A stretch of DNA of 64,000 nt from Styela clava. Lineage: Eukaryota; Chordata; Ascidiacea; Stolidobranchia; Styelidae. The notes under the pieces are model-generated. The model did no database searches, was not told the origin of the DNA, and saw only the letters and a program-made list of their open reading frames with translations. Every line of letters starts with the position of its first letter. The first letter of the stretch is position 1. Positions 1 through 12,800 of the stretch are shown here, one piece after another. The stretch covers positions 4,590,501 through 4,654,500 of the forward strand of contig NC_135263.1 in assembly GCF_964204865.1 (NCBI RefSeq), in the 5' to 3' direction. The position numbers and the translations under genes were made by a program.

Positions 1-229
1 GCGCATTTCCCACGGGCCAATTTGCACACCACCGATCTAGCACGTGAACAATGCTGTTTTAAACTCAGCAAATATTTAGTAAAAAAGTTATATACCGTAG
101 TTTAAAAGCCTGTTATTTGTAGTCTGGTAGTCATTAGTACGCACTTTTGATGAGAGAGGTATTTGTAAAATTTGACAACCGATGTGCAATGAGTCAAAAG
201 TAACTTTACAATTATTTCGAGATCGCTAT

Positions 230-1062
230 GACATTGAAGATTTGCTTGAGGCAGATTATTGTAAAATTAACGCGGTCACCAAGATTTTGTCTACGCTTTT
301 TATTAGCAATCGCTTACGTTTCTAAGGTCATTCTTGGTCAAGCTGGCCCTGAGGGTTACAACCCGATTACTTTTGAATTCGTAAGTGGGTCATTATGTGC
401 TTTGTTAATTAAGAAGAGCCGAAATAAATGTTTGATTGATTGAAATTGCGCACAGCAATCGTTTTTAGAAAAATATTTTCAATTGAAAAAAGCTTAAAAA
501 AGTACCAAATTTGTATAAAATTGGTCCTCAACGAGGGGGCCATGGCCCGCCTCTGGACCAAAGAAACATTTTCAGATGCATCACAGAAATTTTAAAAATT
601 GCTAGAGTTAGTAATAAATTAGTTAAACTTTGACTGTAGTAACAATGAATAATGGTGCTGTTTTTGATACTGAATGTCAATTTTCATTTTTAATTATCAA
701 AGTGGAAGTGTCCATCTTTCCGAAAAGAATTTTTTTGTTTTTCTTGTAGTTTTTACTTTACATGAAAAAGTTAATGGGCAACCGATCTAGTAGAATCAAG
801 TATTTCTAAAATTTAGATCTATCCACCTAGAGTAGATTAATAAAATTAACGTGGTTATCAAGTTTTTGCGTATGTCATTTATGTCATTCGGAGTTAAACT
901 TCCCCTGAGGTTTACTTCTAAATTTTTAATTGATTCGTTCATATGGAAAAGACAAAAAAAATGTTTGATTGATTAAAATTGCACATAGCAATCGTTTGTG
1001 GAAACATATTTTTTTATCTGAAAAAAGCTTGAAAAAACTTTACGTACCAAATTTGTATAGGC
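230..1062 (+). repeat. Degenerate direct duplication
   Basis: Blocks 249-520 and 838-1062 share the same order: GTAAAATTAACG, a CTGAGGTT/GAGGGTT stretch, TGTTTGATTGATT, AGCAATCGTTT, AAAAAGCTT and ACCAAATTTGTATA. The unit is about 550-590 bases. No gene here; the 71-codon ORF at 228-443 is not preserved in the second unit. Confidence 0.6.
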
Positions 1063-1183
1063 ACAAGTGTTTCACGGTTTAGTTGGTATTTTTAGACCAG
1101 GTTTATTCGCCCGATAAGTCCATGTAGAATGTAGACGCTTCCACAGATATCTAGCAATTGTAAGTAGCTACTAATATTTAAAG

Positions 1184-1397
1184 GGCGTTCCAGTAGTATG
1201 TGTACCAATATTGAGGTAACTAATTTTGTTCGCCTACTTTACATCAAGTTGTGTAAAGGGACTGAAGCCTATTGGCAGGGGGAGTATTCAATTGGCTAAC
1301 ACAGACAGTCCCCAAACTCGTAATAGAACTAAAATAGGAAAAATCAGAATGAAATTATGGCCTAACCTTAACATGGTACACACACTACGGGAATACC
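1184..1397 (+). mobile_element. MITE family A copy (hAT-type), 214 bp
   Basis: Ends GGCGTTCC...GGGAATACC, flanked by exact 8-bp duplications ATTTAAAG at 1176-1183 and 1398-1405. The internal 76-codon ORF is just the MITE consensus, not a gene. Confidence 0.85.
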
Positions 1398-1405
1398 ATT
1401 TAAAG

Positions 1406-2309
1406 AAACTGAATCTTTCCCATTCAGCATCGCCTACTTACTTTATTACACCCTAGGTGAGGCTAAATTTGAAATTAGGTTGAATTTGTTAAACGAATCA
1501 GTGATAAATTTAGAACTTTTCCGTGACCGCAAAATCTATTTCCGAATCGGTTCTATGGTTAGTATAATAATTAAAGCGCAGGCTTCAAATACACATTCCC
1601 TAAGCACATAAAATATAACTATGGCAAAATAATAACACGGTTCTAGTTTAAAACATCTAACACTGGATTAACAAGATTTTACTTCTTACGTGACAATGAA
1701 AATGATTAACGTTTATGACGTAAATAATATGAATAAGATGAGAAGAAAATGAAAGTTTGGAACTAATGAGAAACAAATATTGGGCAAATGTTAAATAGGA
1801 TATTATCAGAAGTTATGAGTCAATGCCGTTTTATTGTTCTAAGCTGTTCATGTTAAGGATATATACAGCGTAATCGGCGTTGCCAAAACGATGTGATTTG
1901 CCGACGTTTCGATTTTATATACGTATATATTAAGTGAGCTGGATTTAACCGTATTCGCCTCGCAGGTTCACCTAAGCGCAGAATGAACTAATGATAGAAT
2001 AGTTGCAGGCGGCCGCTCATGAGCTGAGAGTCAAGCCATTTATTTAGTGTAGTCCTTGTCAACAGATTTTTCCCTATCAAGCATAAAATCTTAATTCGAC
2101 AGTTTATGCTTGTGAGGGCACTCACGTGTTTTCTCTTGTCGCTGCGTTGAATCTTTTGCTGTTTTTCCCGGTGCATTTATCACTGCGAGACTGAGCAATA
2201 GCCGCATTCTCTTGTCTTTTCCGCTAAATTTCTTGTGTGGTTCGGATAGATGTCTGAAGTTGGATATATGGACCTCCGTTAAAAATTCCTGCACACCCAT
2301 GGTATAGAG
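1406..2309. other. Gene-free stretch
   Basis: No coding, RNA or repeat signal seen; the ORFs here lack splice context or recognisable protein. Confidence 0.5.
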
Positions 2310-2644
2310 CAGGGTTACTCAACTATTTTCACCAAAGGTCCGTTTACGAAACTTCAAAATTACTGGGGTCCAGACATTACAAAAAATTTATTTCATTAAA
2401 TAAACGAAACTTCAAATGCAATAATAAATTAAATACAAGAGCAATGAATGACTCGCAAATATGGACACAAATGTCGCACATCGGTACCAGTACGACAAAC
2501 TGTAAGCTGTGTATTTAAGTTGTATCAAAATCATCTAAAACTAAAACGATTCTTATGATGCCAAAATAAACAAGCAGACGCGGTCCAAATTAAATGGTCG
2601 AAAGGTCCGGATTCGGACCGCGGTGCGCCAGTTGAGTAGCCCTG
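2310..2644. mobile_element. hAT-type element, 335 bp, family B
   Basis: Terminal inverted repeats CAGGGTTACTCAACT / AGTTGAGTAGCCCTG with exact 8-bp target duplication GTATAGAG at 2302-2309 and 2645-2652. Same family as 17200-17515. Confidence 0.85.
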
Positions 2645-2652
2645 GTATAGAG

Positions 2653-3800
2653 TATACAAAAAGATAGAGTGATGTTTAGGTTTATCCCTGAGACAGATAA
2701 TAAAATTGCGGTTAAAATGAAACTTCAAAAATGTTTCGCAATCGAGGGAAATATGATTTGGTAAAAAAGGAATGAATAAACAAGCCGAGATTTTAGCCCT
2801 CAAATTATACAAAAAGAGGGGAGGGGGGGGTATATATTTAATTTATACAAACAATGTTAACCTTAACAAATAATATAAAACAATATTGGATATCGTAAAG
2901 CTATAGGGTGAAATTGTTTGTATTCAAGACTGTCAATGGCTAGAGGGACCCTTAATCATTTTGCTTACATTGTAAATACAATGATAGAATTGGTTGAAAC
3001 AGTGTGCATACATTTTGGGATTATTCGAACATATTCTTAAAGCAGAGCTGCAAAAATTGCGCAATTCGTCGGCTCATTTTTTAGTTTGCACCTTTCGGAG
3101 ATAAAATCGCAAAAATATGTAATGGTGACGGACTGGCCTATTATGGTATCAGATAACGGTATTGTCGTGGTCGCGCATACTTTATATCAAATTACGTTTT
3201 ATATGTATATATTGCTTGTCCGCGCTCCGGTAGCTTGCTACAGGGAGACATATTGGCTGTAATAAAGTTTTATTGAAACAAGAGAGCTATGCTCAAATAT
3301 ATAGACACGTACAACTCATAAATGTAGTAACACAAGCGATGCGAGTCCCATTATACCTACTATAACACCAGTTACCGGTACCGCGGTTTCACTCATTTAT
3401 TTGCATCTGGCCCTCCTCTATTAAAGATTGCGCACCCCTGATTTAGATGACTCGAAACATTCCGAGTCTTTGATGGATGATGACTCGGGTTAAAATCGAG
3501 TCGAGTCAATGAATCGAGCTTCTCCAAGACTGTGTTAGACTTCTCATTGACGTTGGTCTAAGTCAAGTCAAGTTTATTTTTTCCAACCAGTAAAGAAAAT
3601 AAATCAATCGAACACAAATTACGAGAAAATGATAATTACACAGATTTATCGGGGAATGGAGGTCGCGGGGAACCAAAGCTGGTTAATTAAAAAACATTTG
3701 AGCTAATTTAAAAACATTTATTCATTTTCAGGTGATATTATGAAAATAAAGCATAGTCTTAAAATAGAATATAGATTACTGTATCTATAAAAATACAAAT
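2653..3800. other. Upstream region of fucosyltransferase paralog 1
   Basis: No gene seen. A TTCATTTTCAG at 3722-3732 could be the acceptor of a 5' UTR exon leading to the ATG at 3801. A transposon-end scrap (GCGCACCCCTG) lies near 3430. Confidence 0.35.
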
Positions 3801-6800
3801 ATGAACAACATGCGGCGAAAGAAATATATCCACGTCTTGCTCTGTCTTTGCACTGTGATCACGATGATTTGTATTGCACAATTCTGCACAAATGGACGAA
3901 ATATGGCGATATATCACATTGGACCAAAAATGGCAGAAGTCGTTTTACCTGCTATATTACGTTACACCAATAACAATATAAAAGGCAATGAAAATTGTCC
4001 TTATAAACAACTATACCCTCGGACAAAACTCAACGTCTACGAAGGTGCAATTACAGAATGGAATGGGTTAAACAGCAAACAAAAATCAGCGACACCGAGA
4101 AATATACAACCCTTATGGATAAACCCAAAAATGAGACTCAATCCGGAGAAATATTTATTGGTTATACCACGAGGTGGACCTAATAACCAGATGTATGAAC
4201 TGAGAGAAGCCTTGTTTATTGCTATTAAATTAAATAGGACGATTGTGATGCCCAAGTTCTTCAAGCATTTTACTGACAGGTAATTATAGCATCAGATTTC
4301 AATTTAGTGGCATGTCATAAAATGGGAGACATATGATCGGTGTGGCGCATGGTGCTAAGCGTTAAGAATAAGATTGCCACCGCAACTCTGGTTACCCTGC
4401 GTGGGTTCACAGGTTCGAATCCCATGCGGGGATGATTATGTGCGAGACGATTGCTGGACTCCGCGCCGGCGTAAGGTGGTTCACGTAATCGCTGGTCGGT
4501 TACGGCTTCCTCCACTATCAAGTCCATGCTTCCGTAAACAAACACCTGGCTAACTAATCTCATATCGGACATGGACTGGTGATCGGAAGAGAGGACGTGG
4601 TTCGCCATATGAATAAGCCGCCTTATCGACTTTCCTCTCTTCCGGGATAAATATGTAAATCCTATCAATAAAATGGGAGGCATATGATTCTTACTTTTAG
4701 AAGATTGATGACGTACAGTGTGTGTGTTCCCATATAATTATTTTTGATGAATTGTAACAAATGGTTGAATGTGTGTGCACACGCATTTTGGCGGGAGCTC
4801 TAGAAGTATGTGTACCAGTATGAAAGTACCTAATTATGTTCCCCAACTTCACATCAAGTTGCGTAAAGGGACTGAAACCTATGGAGGGGGTATGATCACT
4901 TGGCTAACATAGACAGTCCCCGAACTCGTAATAGAACTTGAATACAGAAAATCGAAATAATATTATGGCCTAACCCTAACTTGGTACACACTCTACGGGA
5001 GTATCCGCATTTTTGCATACTTGTTTAGGTAGTCAAATTGATTAATCAAATTGTTACTGAAGCATATGACATTTGTGTGTGTGTTTGTGTGTGAGCTATG
5101 GTGCTCCTATTCATTTAAATATTTTTAAATTGGTTCTAATGCCTCACACATTCATGTGTTTGTGTGTAAGTGCTTCCACTCATTCAAATATTTATTAATT
5201 GGTTCTAAAGTCTTAAAAACCCACGTGTAAGTGTGTGTGTGATGAGCATTATTACTTCTTTAATGTTTGTGTGTGCCCATCTGCGTTTGCATAATTTTAA
5301 TAAATTAGTGTTTGTATGTGTATGTTCCTATGTAGTTAAGTTTTGCATAATTGTTATTGAAATCTCTTAATCTATGCAGTGTGTGAATGTGAACGCGTGT
5401 GTATCTGTGCATATATGTACAAGGGTATTAATATATATTTACGTATCTTTTTAAATAGAAAAAATATCACAGTGTTTGGGTTTTTCAGCGTTTCCCTCCA
5501 CCCTGAAATGCTATTCTTCTTTTATTTTATTCTGTATATGGACCTTGCGTATTTTCAAATGGTGGAAAAAATAAATTACTGATACTGATACAGTGTCGCT
5601 GTTAGGTGACCAGCTATGGTTCCCTCGGCTACTCTTCGCAGTAAAACTGTGTAATCATCATTATCTCGAAATTTGTGTATGATTTTCGGTACTTTAGAAG
5701 TGTGTGTACCAGGTTAGGGTTGGGCCATAATTTTATATTCATTTTCCCTATTTTAGTTCTATTACGAGTTCAGGGACTTTAGTGTTAGCCAAGTGAATAT
5801 ACCCCCTGCCCATAGGTTTCAGTCCCTTTACACAACTTGATGTAAAGTAGGCGAACAAAATTAGTTACCTCCATATTGGTATACACGTACACCCACGTTC
5901 TCGAGCGCCGATTTGTTTTACTGATTGAAAAAAATAAACGTGACTTCACCCTTCAAATAACTGTGGCAGTACTCTGCAACTGTATGGGTTCTTTACATGC
6001 CCTTTTCCACAGAGATGGACAAATTCATATTATATGATTCATAATTAATTAGTTGTACATAATTCTTTCTAAAGCCTCACAAATCCATTTTGTTTTTTAT
6101 TTCAGTCAAGCGACCGGACATCGAAACACCTATATTCATCCGAGCCATAGACTTGACGTTGAGAACTTCTCCAAATTCGCATCCTGTATTACCATTGACC
6201 AATTTGCAGAAACATGTGGATTTAAAGTGGATGCCGTTATACAAATGAGGTTTCGTGTTTTACGTGTCTTTAATACAGCTTAGTTATTTCTTGTCGTAGT
6301 TTATTTCGCAATGGATGTTTGTTTCCTCGCGCATCGATTTCCCTGTTTATTTTCGTAACAATTACAAATCAGCAATAAATTAACAATGACGTAACAATTA
6401 AAATTTATGCCGCCACTCAGATGCTCCTTTCGCCGCTCAAACAGATATTCAAGCGTTGTTATAACATTGCTTCTTTTTGGTAGTTTTGCACGTTATTTCT
6501 CAGTTTTTAGTTGTGTTTCAAAAAATAGTTGTTAACCCCAATTGTCATTATGTCTTCTGAGGACCGTCGACCTAAAGCAATAGCCGACATTACTCTAGTC
6601 ACGGATATATCCCATGTTCGCAGGGATGTCGGGAATAGGGTATATTGTTATTGGGGTCTCAATTCCAGAATTTAGTACAGAAAATGCAATATGTTCACTT
6701 AGCCGGTGTTATAAGTTCGTAATTTGTTTTTAGCGAACAACGTAAAACAAAAATGTTCAAGTGCTTAAAGAGTCTTGCTGCACACTAACATAAATATATT

Positions 6801-9800
6801 TCGGTATACTATAATTGTATAATGGGTACTCCCGTAGTATGTGTACCAGGTTAGGGCCGTTAGGCCATAATTTTATTCCGATTTTCCTCATTTTAGTTAT
6901 AATACGAGTTCGGGGATTGTCTGTGTTAGCCAAATGAATATACTATCTCACATAGATTTCAGTCCCTTTACACAACTTGATGTAATGTAGGCGAACAAAA
7001 TTAGTTACTTCCATATTGGTACACATACTTCTGGAGCGCACAATTAGGTATGTCTGAGGAAGAATGACCTTCACTCAGGATAGTTATCTTCACTCTTGAT
7101 ACAACATCCTTGCATTATACACATACGGATCCACTAGCGCAAAAGCAGAGAAAAATGATAAGTAGTTAATCCCGCAGAAACCCAATCGATGAATAATAAA
7201 TCGCCCTTTTATTTCAGAAACTATTCGAAGGAAGATCTCAAAATACAGGAAAAATATATGCGAATGCCATTACCTCGAGATGGGGAGTATTTGAGTCAAA
7301 GCGTTGCTATTCCAAAGGGAAAGATGCAAAATTACATTGTGACCGACGAAATTAATGAAATTTTTGAAACTGACGTAAGTATACCATTGAATAAAATGTA
7401 TAAATTATCTTAACATGGGATGCGAGACATCAGGGGTGTGCAACCAGCGGCCCGCGGGCCAAATGCGACTTTCAAGAAAAAGTTGTGCGGCCCGCGGAGA
7501 AGTGACGATTTTGAATGATGTGCGGTCCGCGACACGAGTTTTTAATTTAATATGGTACGTACGAGCAATTCCAATCCATTTTCATTGCGTAGCCTATACC
7601 TGATTCCACTATATTATCTATATATACCATGTCACAAGATTAAATTTCTACTAGATACCCTATGTTAAAAAAGATACGTCGCGCGGTTTTATCCAGTTAT
7701 TTCTATCTAGCCATCATGTACTAAAGGTTGCACAACCCTGAGATACATAACTAACTAGATGAAATTAATAGTAACGCATTGATTATTTCCTAACACGAAC
7801 TCTAACTGGTTAATTACTAATTTTCTTATTCTAAAACGTAGCAGAGGTGTTTTTCTCAAATCTCATATTTTAGAATTAGTGGCATGGGCTCTCTACGGAA
7901 GATTCGAAGATTCTTACGTATTAATGGTTTTAATTGGAGTTGGAAAACACCTCGCAAAACCTCAACCAAAACAGTCGAGAATATTCAAGCCCAGCGGCTA
8001 CATCGACAGTGCCGAGTTCACACTGACAATAAATTTATCCCTTTCAATTAATATGTTATGTGTTTCGCCTCTCTTTTCACAACTCATTTAAGAAAATTAG
8101 TTCACGCCTCTTAAACGCCCACTTTTTACTAGGTTTTAGTGAGTTATTAGTAGGTTTCAAAAATGTTTTTCTTTTTCGTTCAGGCTCGATGTTTGGTTTT
8201 TCCATACCCTCTTTTCAATTTGAGGATTAGAGCGAGTAAGACGGAGAAAAAAGGAAAAAACAAAAAATACAAATTCAGTCAATCTTTAGTTAGTAAGTGA
8301 TTCTGAATCATTTAATTACCGTGTTTTGTCGAAAATAAGACAGGGTCTTGTTTCAATTTTCTTCCGAAAAATAGCACTAGGGCTTATTTTTAGGGGGATG
8401 TTTTATTTACATTAATCGGAAGCAAAATTACAAAGTAGTGGTTTTCAAATATGAAAAATATGAAAGCCGATATTCATTTACCTATAAATAACACGTTGAC
8501 ATCGACTGGGTCTTATTTTAAGGGGAGGGTTCATATTAAAAATATTTTTAAAATTCATTTGTCAGGCTAGGTCCTATTTTCGGGGAAACACGGTAATACA
8601 ACGTTTCCCAAACGGGGAAAATTTTCTCTCCAAGGATGAATTTTGTCGTTCTTGTTGAGGTATTCTGCTTTGTATTTGCTGTCTACTATTCTTTATATCA
8701 TTATAACTATAATAGGCTGCTTATTCATACACACATCATGACCTACTAAATTGGGTACTCCCGTAGTGTGTGTACCAGGTTAAAGTTAGGCCATAATTTT
8801 ATTCCTTTTTCCTATATTTCAGTTCTATTACGAGTTCGGGGACTGTCTGTGTAAGCCAAGTGAATATACCCCTGCCTATAGGTTTCCGTCCATTTACACA
8901 ACTTGATGTAAAGTAGGCGAACAAAATTAGTCACATTCATATTGGTACACATACTTCTAAAAGCCCTAAATTGTACAAAACTGGGAATGCGACTCGCGCA
9001 TAACATCAGCTAACGATCCATATCAAATAAATCAAGTAGTTTCTATCCATAGTAAGGAAAGGATGAAGGTTCCAAAATAGGCAAAGGGAAGAATTTAACG
9101 GAAAATGTTGGGAACCACTAGTTTAGGAGTTTTTGTTATGAATTTGTTACACGTTTTGCTCCGAACGTACACACTATAAAAGAAATATTTACTACTCAAA
9201 TTTTGAAATTGCCCTAGACAAGGTAATAGCGAGTCTTCGCTTCAATTCAATTTGTAATCTTTGTGAAATGTGATAATATTTAACAACGTTACATTATCGC
9301 AATTAACCAATCCTTTAATAGTACTTTCTTGGATATGATTGTTAAGCTAACTTACTTACAGACTACTAACTAACGAAAAGAATACTAACTTACTTGTGTT
9401 TTTCAAATTTGGTATAGACATATATTATTAAATTGTTTTGGTGTCTCGTTTTCTAATGTCTTATAGATTAATAATAATTAGAAGCATTTGCATCAACTAA
9501 ATTTATTCATTAAGTTGAATCAGCATCGTGGGTGTCGCTGCTCGAAGATCTTACGAGGTCTCTCGCGACACAGTTTTACACTGTGTATTTAGTTGAAATA
9601 AATAAACCTAATTATAAAATGAAATAGATCTGAGGGTATACTAGTTTACCACATACGGCTCGCGCCTTTGCTTTGAATAATATCTACGCAACAAGCAGCT
9701 TGATGGTTTGACCATGAGAGCTTATTTAAGTTAATGAGCTGGACTTGTTAAGTCGATTTTCCGGTCCAAGTCCTGCGGTCTCCCATCACCCATTGCGACT

Positions 9801-12800
9801 CTTACAAGTGAGCAAACCACAAATACATGGAAAAGAAATTGCGTTACCCAAACATTGACATCATGCATATACAGGCCGTTCCTCGAGAACCAGCTTTCGA
9901 AATTAACCGATTACACAAGTGTTGACACATTTTCACATCAAGCATAATTTTGGTCAAGACAATGAACTTAAGAGAGTCCAAATGAAATTCATAATCAATA
10001 TAGAAGTTACAGTCTCTAGAACAGTCGCTCTCAAACGGTGGGGCGCGCCCCATATGAGCACTTTTTTGAGGGGTCTTGAAGCTTATTAAATACAAAAATA
10101 TTCGTCAGATTTAATCTTGCCTGCCTTATATTGGATATTTACATTTCTTTAATTTGGATATTTACGTTCCATCCATGTATTTTCAACGTGTTTTTTCCGT
10201 CCGTCAAATTTATCGTCAACTTTATCGCTACTATCGTCAAATTTAATTCAATTTATCAACAACTCTAGTCATTTTCAATAGGTCTGTGGCCTATCAATAG
10301 TTCCTGTGGCCAGTAGTGGGTCATGGCCCACTTGCTGAGAAACGGTGGTCTAGTCGTTAATGAGAAAGCGAATATTGTCCCACAACAACTGGTTCCATGA
10401 GTCCACCACGTTTCAATGTGTTCTTTAATATATCACAGATCTTGAAGATTCTCCTGACGTGTTGCTGATGAAAGAAATTATAAAACTCACGAGAAATCCA
10501 ACGTACATTGCAAACATGGCAAAAGAATATATTTCAAAATCTATATTCAAAGGGCGGCCATTCATTAGTGTTCATTGGAGATACGAAGAACTCGACTTTA
10601 TGAATAGGTAAAACGAAGTTAAACTTTTTTTATATAAGATACGGGAGCGATGGCGAACAGCGTAACGTAGTATGTGTACCAGGTTAGGATTAGGCCATAA
10701 TTTTATTCCAATTTTTCTTATTTTAATTCTATTACGAGTTCGGGTACTAGCCAAGTGACTCCCGAAGTATTTGTACTTGAAATTATGGCTTAACCTTAAC
10801 CTAGTAAACACATACTTCGTTCCTGTGTCCGCCATCTTGGTTTACATACTTCGGGAGTACTAAAGATACTAAGACTTTGAGCGGAATAGGGATCTCTTAT
10901 TGGGCACCATAGGCGTAGTCAGCACGGGAAAAAATTTCAGCACTTTTTAAGAAATGCAATTATGCAGCGATTACAGTGAGACATAAATTTCAATCGAGTT
11001 GGATCAAATATAGTATTTTCAAGCCTTTTTTAAAATTATGGTCAAAAATAGAGTAAATTAGTCAATAGCAAGTTTTCTTGGACCAATTTTTTGTTGACTT
11101 GTGTTCGGTGTTGGTTGGTGTCGAAGTCAACTTTGTATTGAACTCCCAATAGTTAGTCGAAATGAAATACCTCTCTATTTTTATTTTATTTTTCAATGTT
11201 CACACTTTGGTGTGAGATGAGCAAGGTTTTCGGACCAGGGGAAATAAATTTTGTCCTCCCAGACTGGCGGACCATTTACGTGTGACGTAAAAAGTTATAT
11301 TTTATTATTATGAAGCGTTGCAAAAGCAAAAGTGCAAAGCAATAAGCCTCGTGCCCAAACTAAATTTAATCGCAATCTCAACAAATTCCTTGAGCTATTT
11401 TTTAGCTGAAACATCAAAATTTGGTTTTAGTTTGGTTGTGGCAGCATCAGGCGGACCAGATTAAATTACTCAACGGTGTGTCCATGTCAGGTGTAGACAC
11501 TTTGAATAAGGCTTTTGACTAAGCGACTGTCTACAATTTTGAATGCACACGTAGTGACAGTTTTGCTAAATCGTTGTTGTTGAGGGGACGTTTTGTTGGA
11601 AAATTCTCTTTTCTTCGTAACTAATCGATTTCAAAGTTACGGTACTTGAAGGTGAAAATTGTCTCCAGAAGATAAAGATTCAATATTTCTGTTAGTTATC
11701 TTGTATATTACTTCTGCTTCGACATATCAATTAATTACACCGTCAAAAGTCAAGTTAAAGTCAAAACAAAACGTTACAAGTCAAAACCTTTAAAGCACGA
11801 CGCAACATATTCACCAACAAATCACCATTGGATCCGCACAATTAAAACGGTTCAAACGTATCTAATAACAGGTGCAGATTTGATTTGAAAAAAGGAAATT
11901 TGTCGAAAGCCCGAAAAAAATTTTGTGAAAAGACATTGGGAGTAAGGTGAGCATACCTATATAATAGAAAGGCAGTTGTCTTTCCAACCTGGTTTCTGTG
12001 AAACCCTAAGATTCAGTCGCTACAGTTCAAGGGTTCCGCAAGTTGCCACACAGATCTAAGAATTTATATTAATGCATGTATGTTGTTTGTATTATTTGTT
12101 CATGAATAAGTATCCTAATAGTATTGGATACCTTAAACAGAATTTAAACGAAGTAATATGTTCTCCTCGAAAACATCAGAATTTCTCGCAGCAAACCCCT
12201 CGCACATGACTATCCCCTCACGGGATTCGAACCTGCGAACCCACACAGGGTAATCAGAGGTGCGGTGGCACGCATAGCACGATGCGCCACACCGGCGTGG
12301 AAGATATTTTTGATATATCCTACATACCTTCAACGATGACAATCCATACACAGAGACCATTAAATGCAGAGACTGCCTAATAATGGTTCATAGGAACCAA
12401 CAATAAATTTTATAAAAGGTGTTTGAATATTCACTCTGGAAATATTATTTGATGATGTATTTTTGTACGATTGCTCAAACCAAGGTTCTACTTCCTTAAC
12501 CGAAGGTAAACTGGTTACTAACTACCATGTTTCCCCGAAAATAAGACCTAGTCTGAATTTTAAAAAACGTGTTATTTATAAGTAAATGAATAGATATCGA
12601 TTTTCATATTTTGTATATTTGAAAATCTCGTAATCCTGTACTTTGTAATTTTGTTTTTGATAAATGAAAATAAAAAACATCTTCTCAAAAATAAGCTCTA
12701 GCGTTATGTTTCAAAAGGAAAATAAAATACGACCCTGTTTTATTTTCAGTAAAACACGGCAACTAAGTATAATTTTGTCGTGCCTCCATCTTTCTCTACG

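Noticed and set aside
4315..4683. 122-codon minus-strand ORF
   Set aside because: It is the complement of the tRNA-derived SINE; the same translated words recur at 23173, 51368 and 63007.
10441..10607. Alternative reading of exon 10439-10607 joined directly to exon 7218-7374
   Set aside because: The phases do not match and the joined frame stops after ten codons, so a further exon is needed between them.
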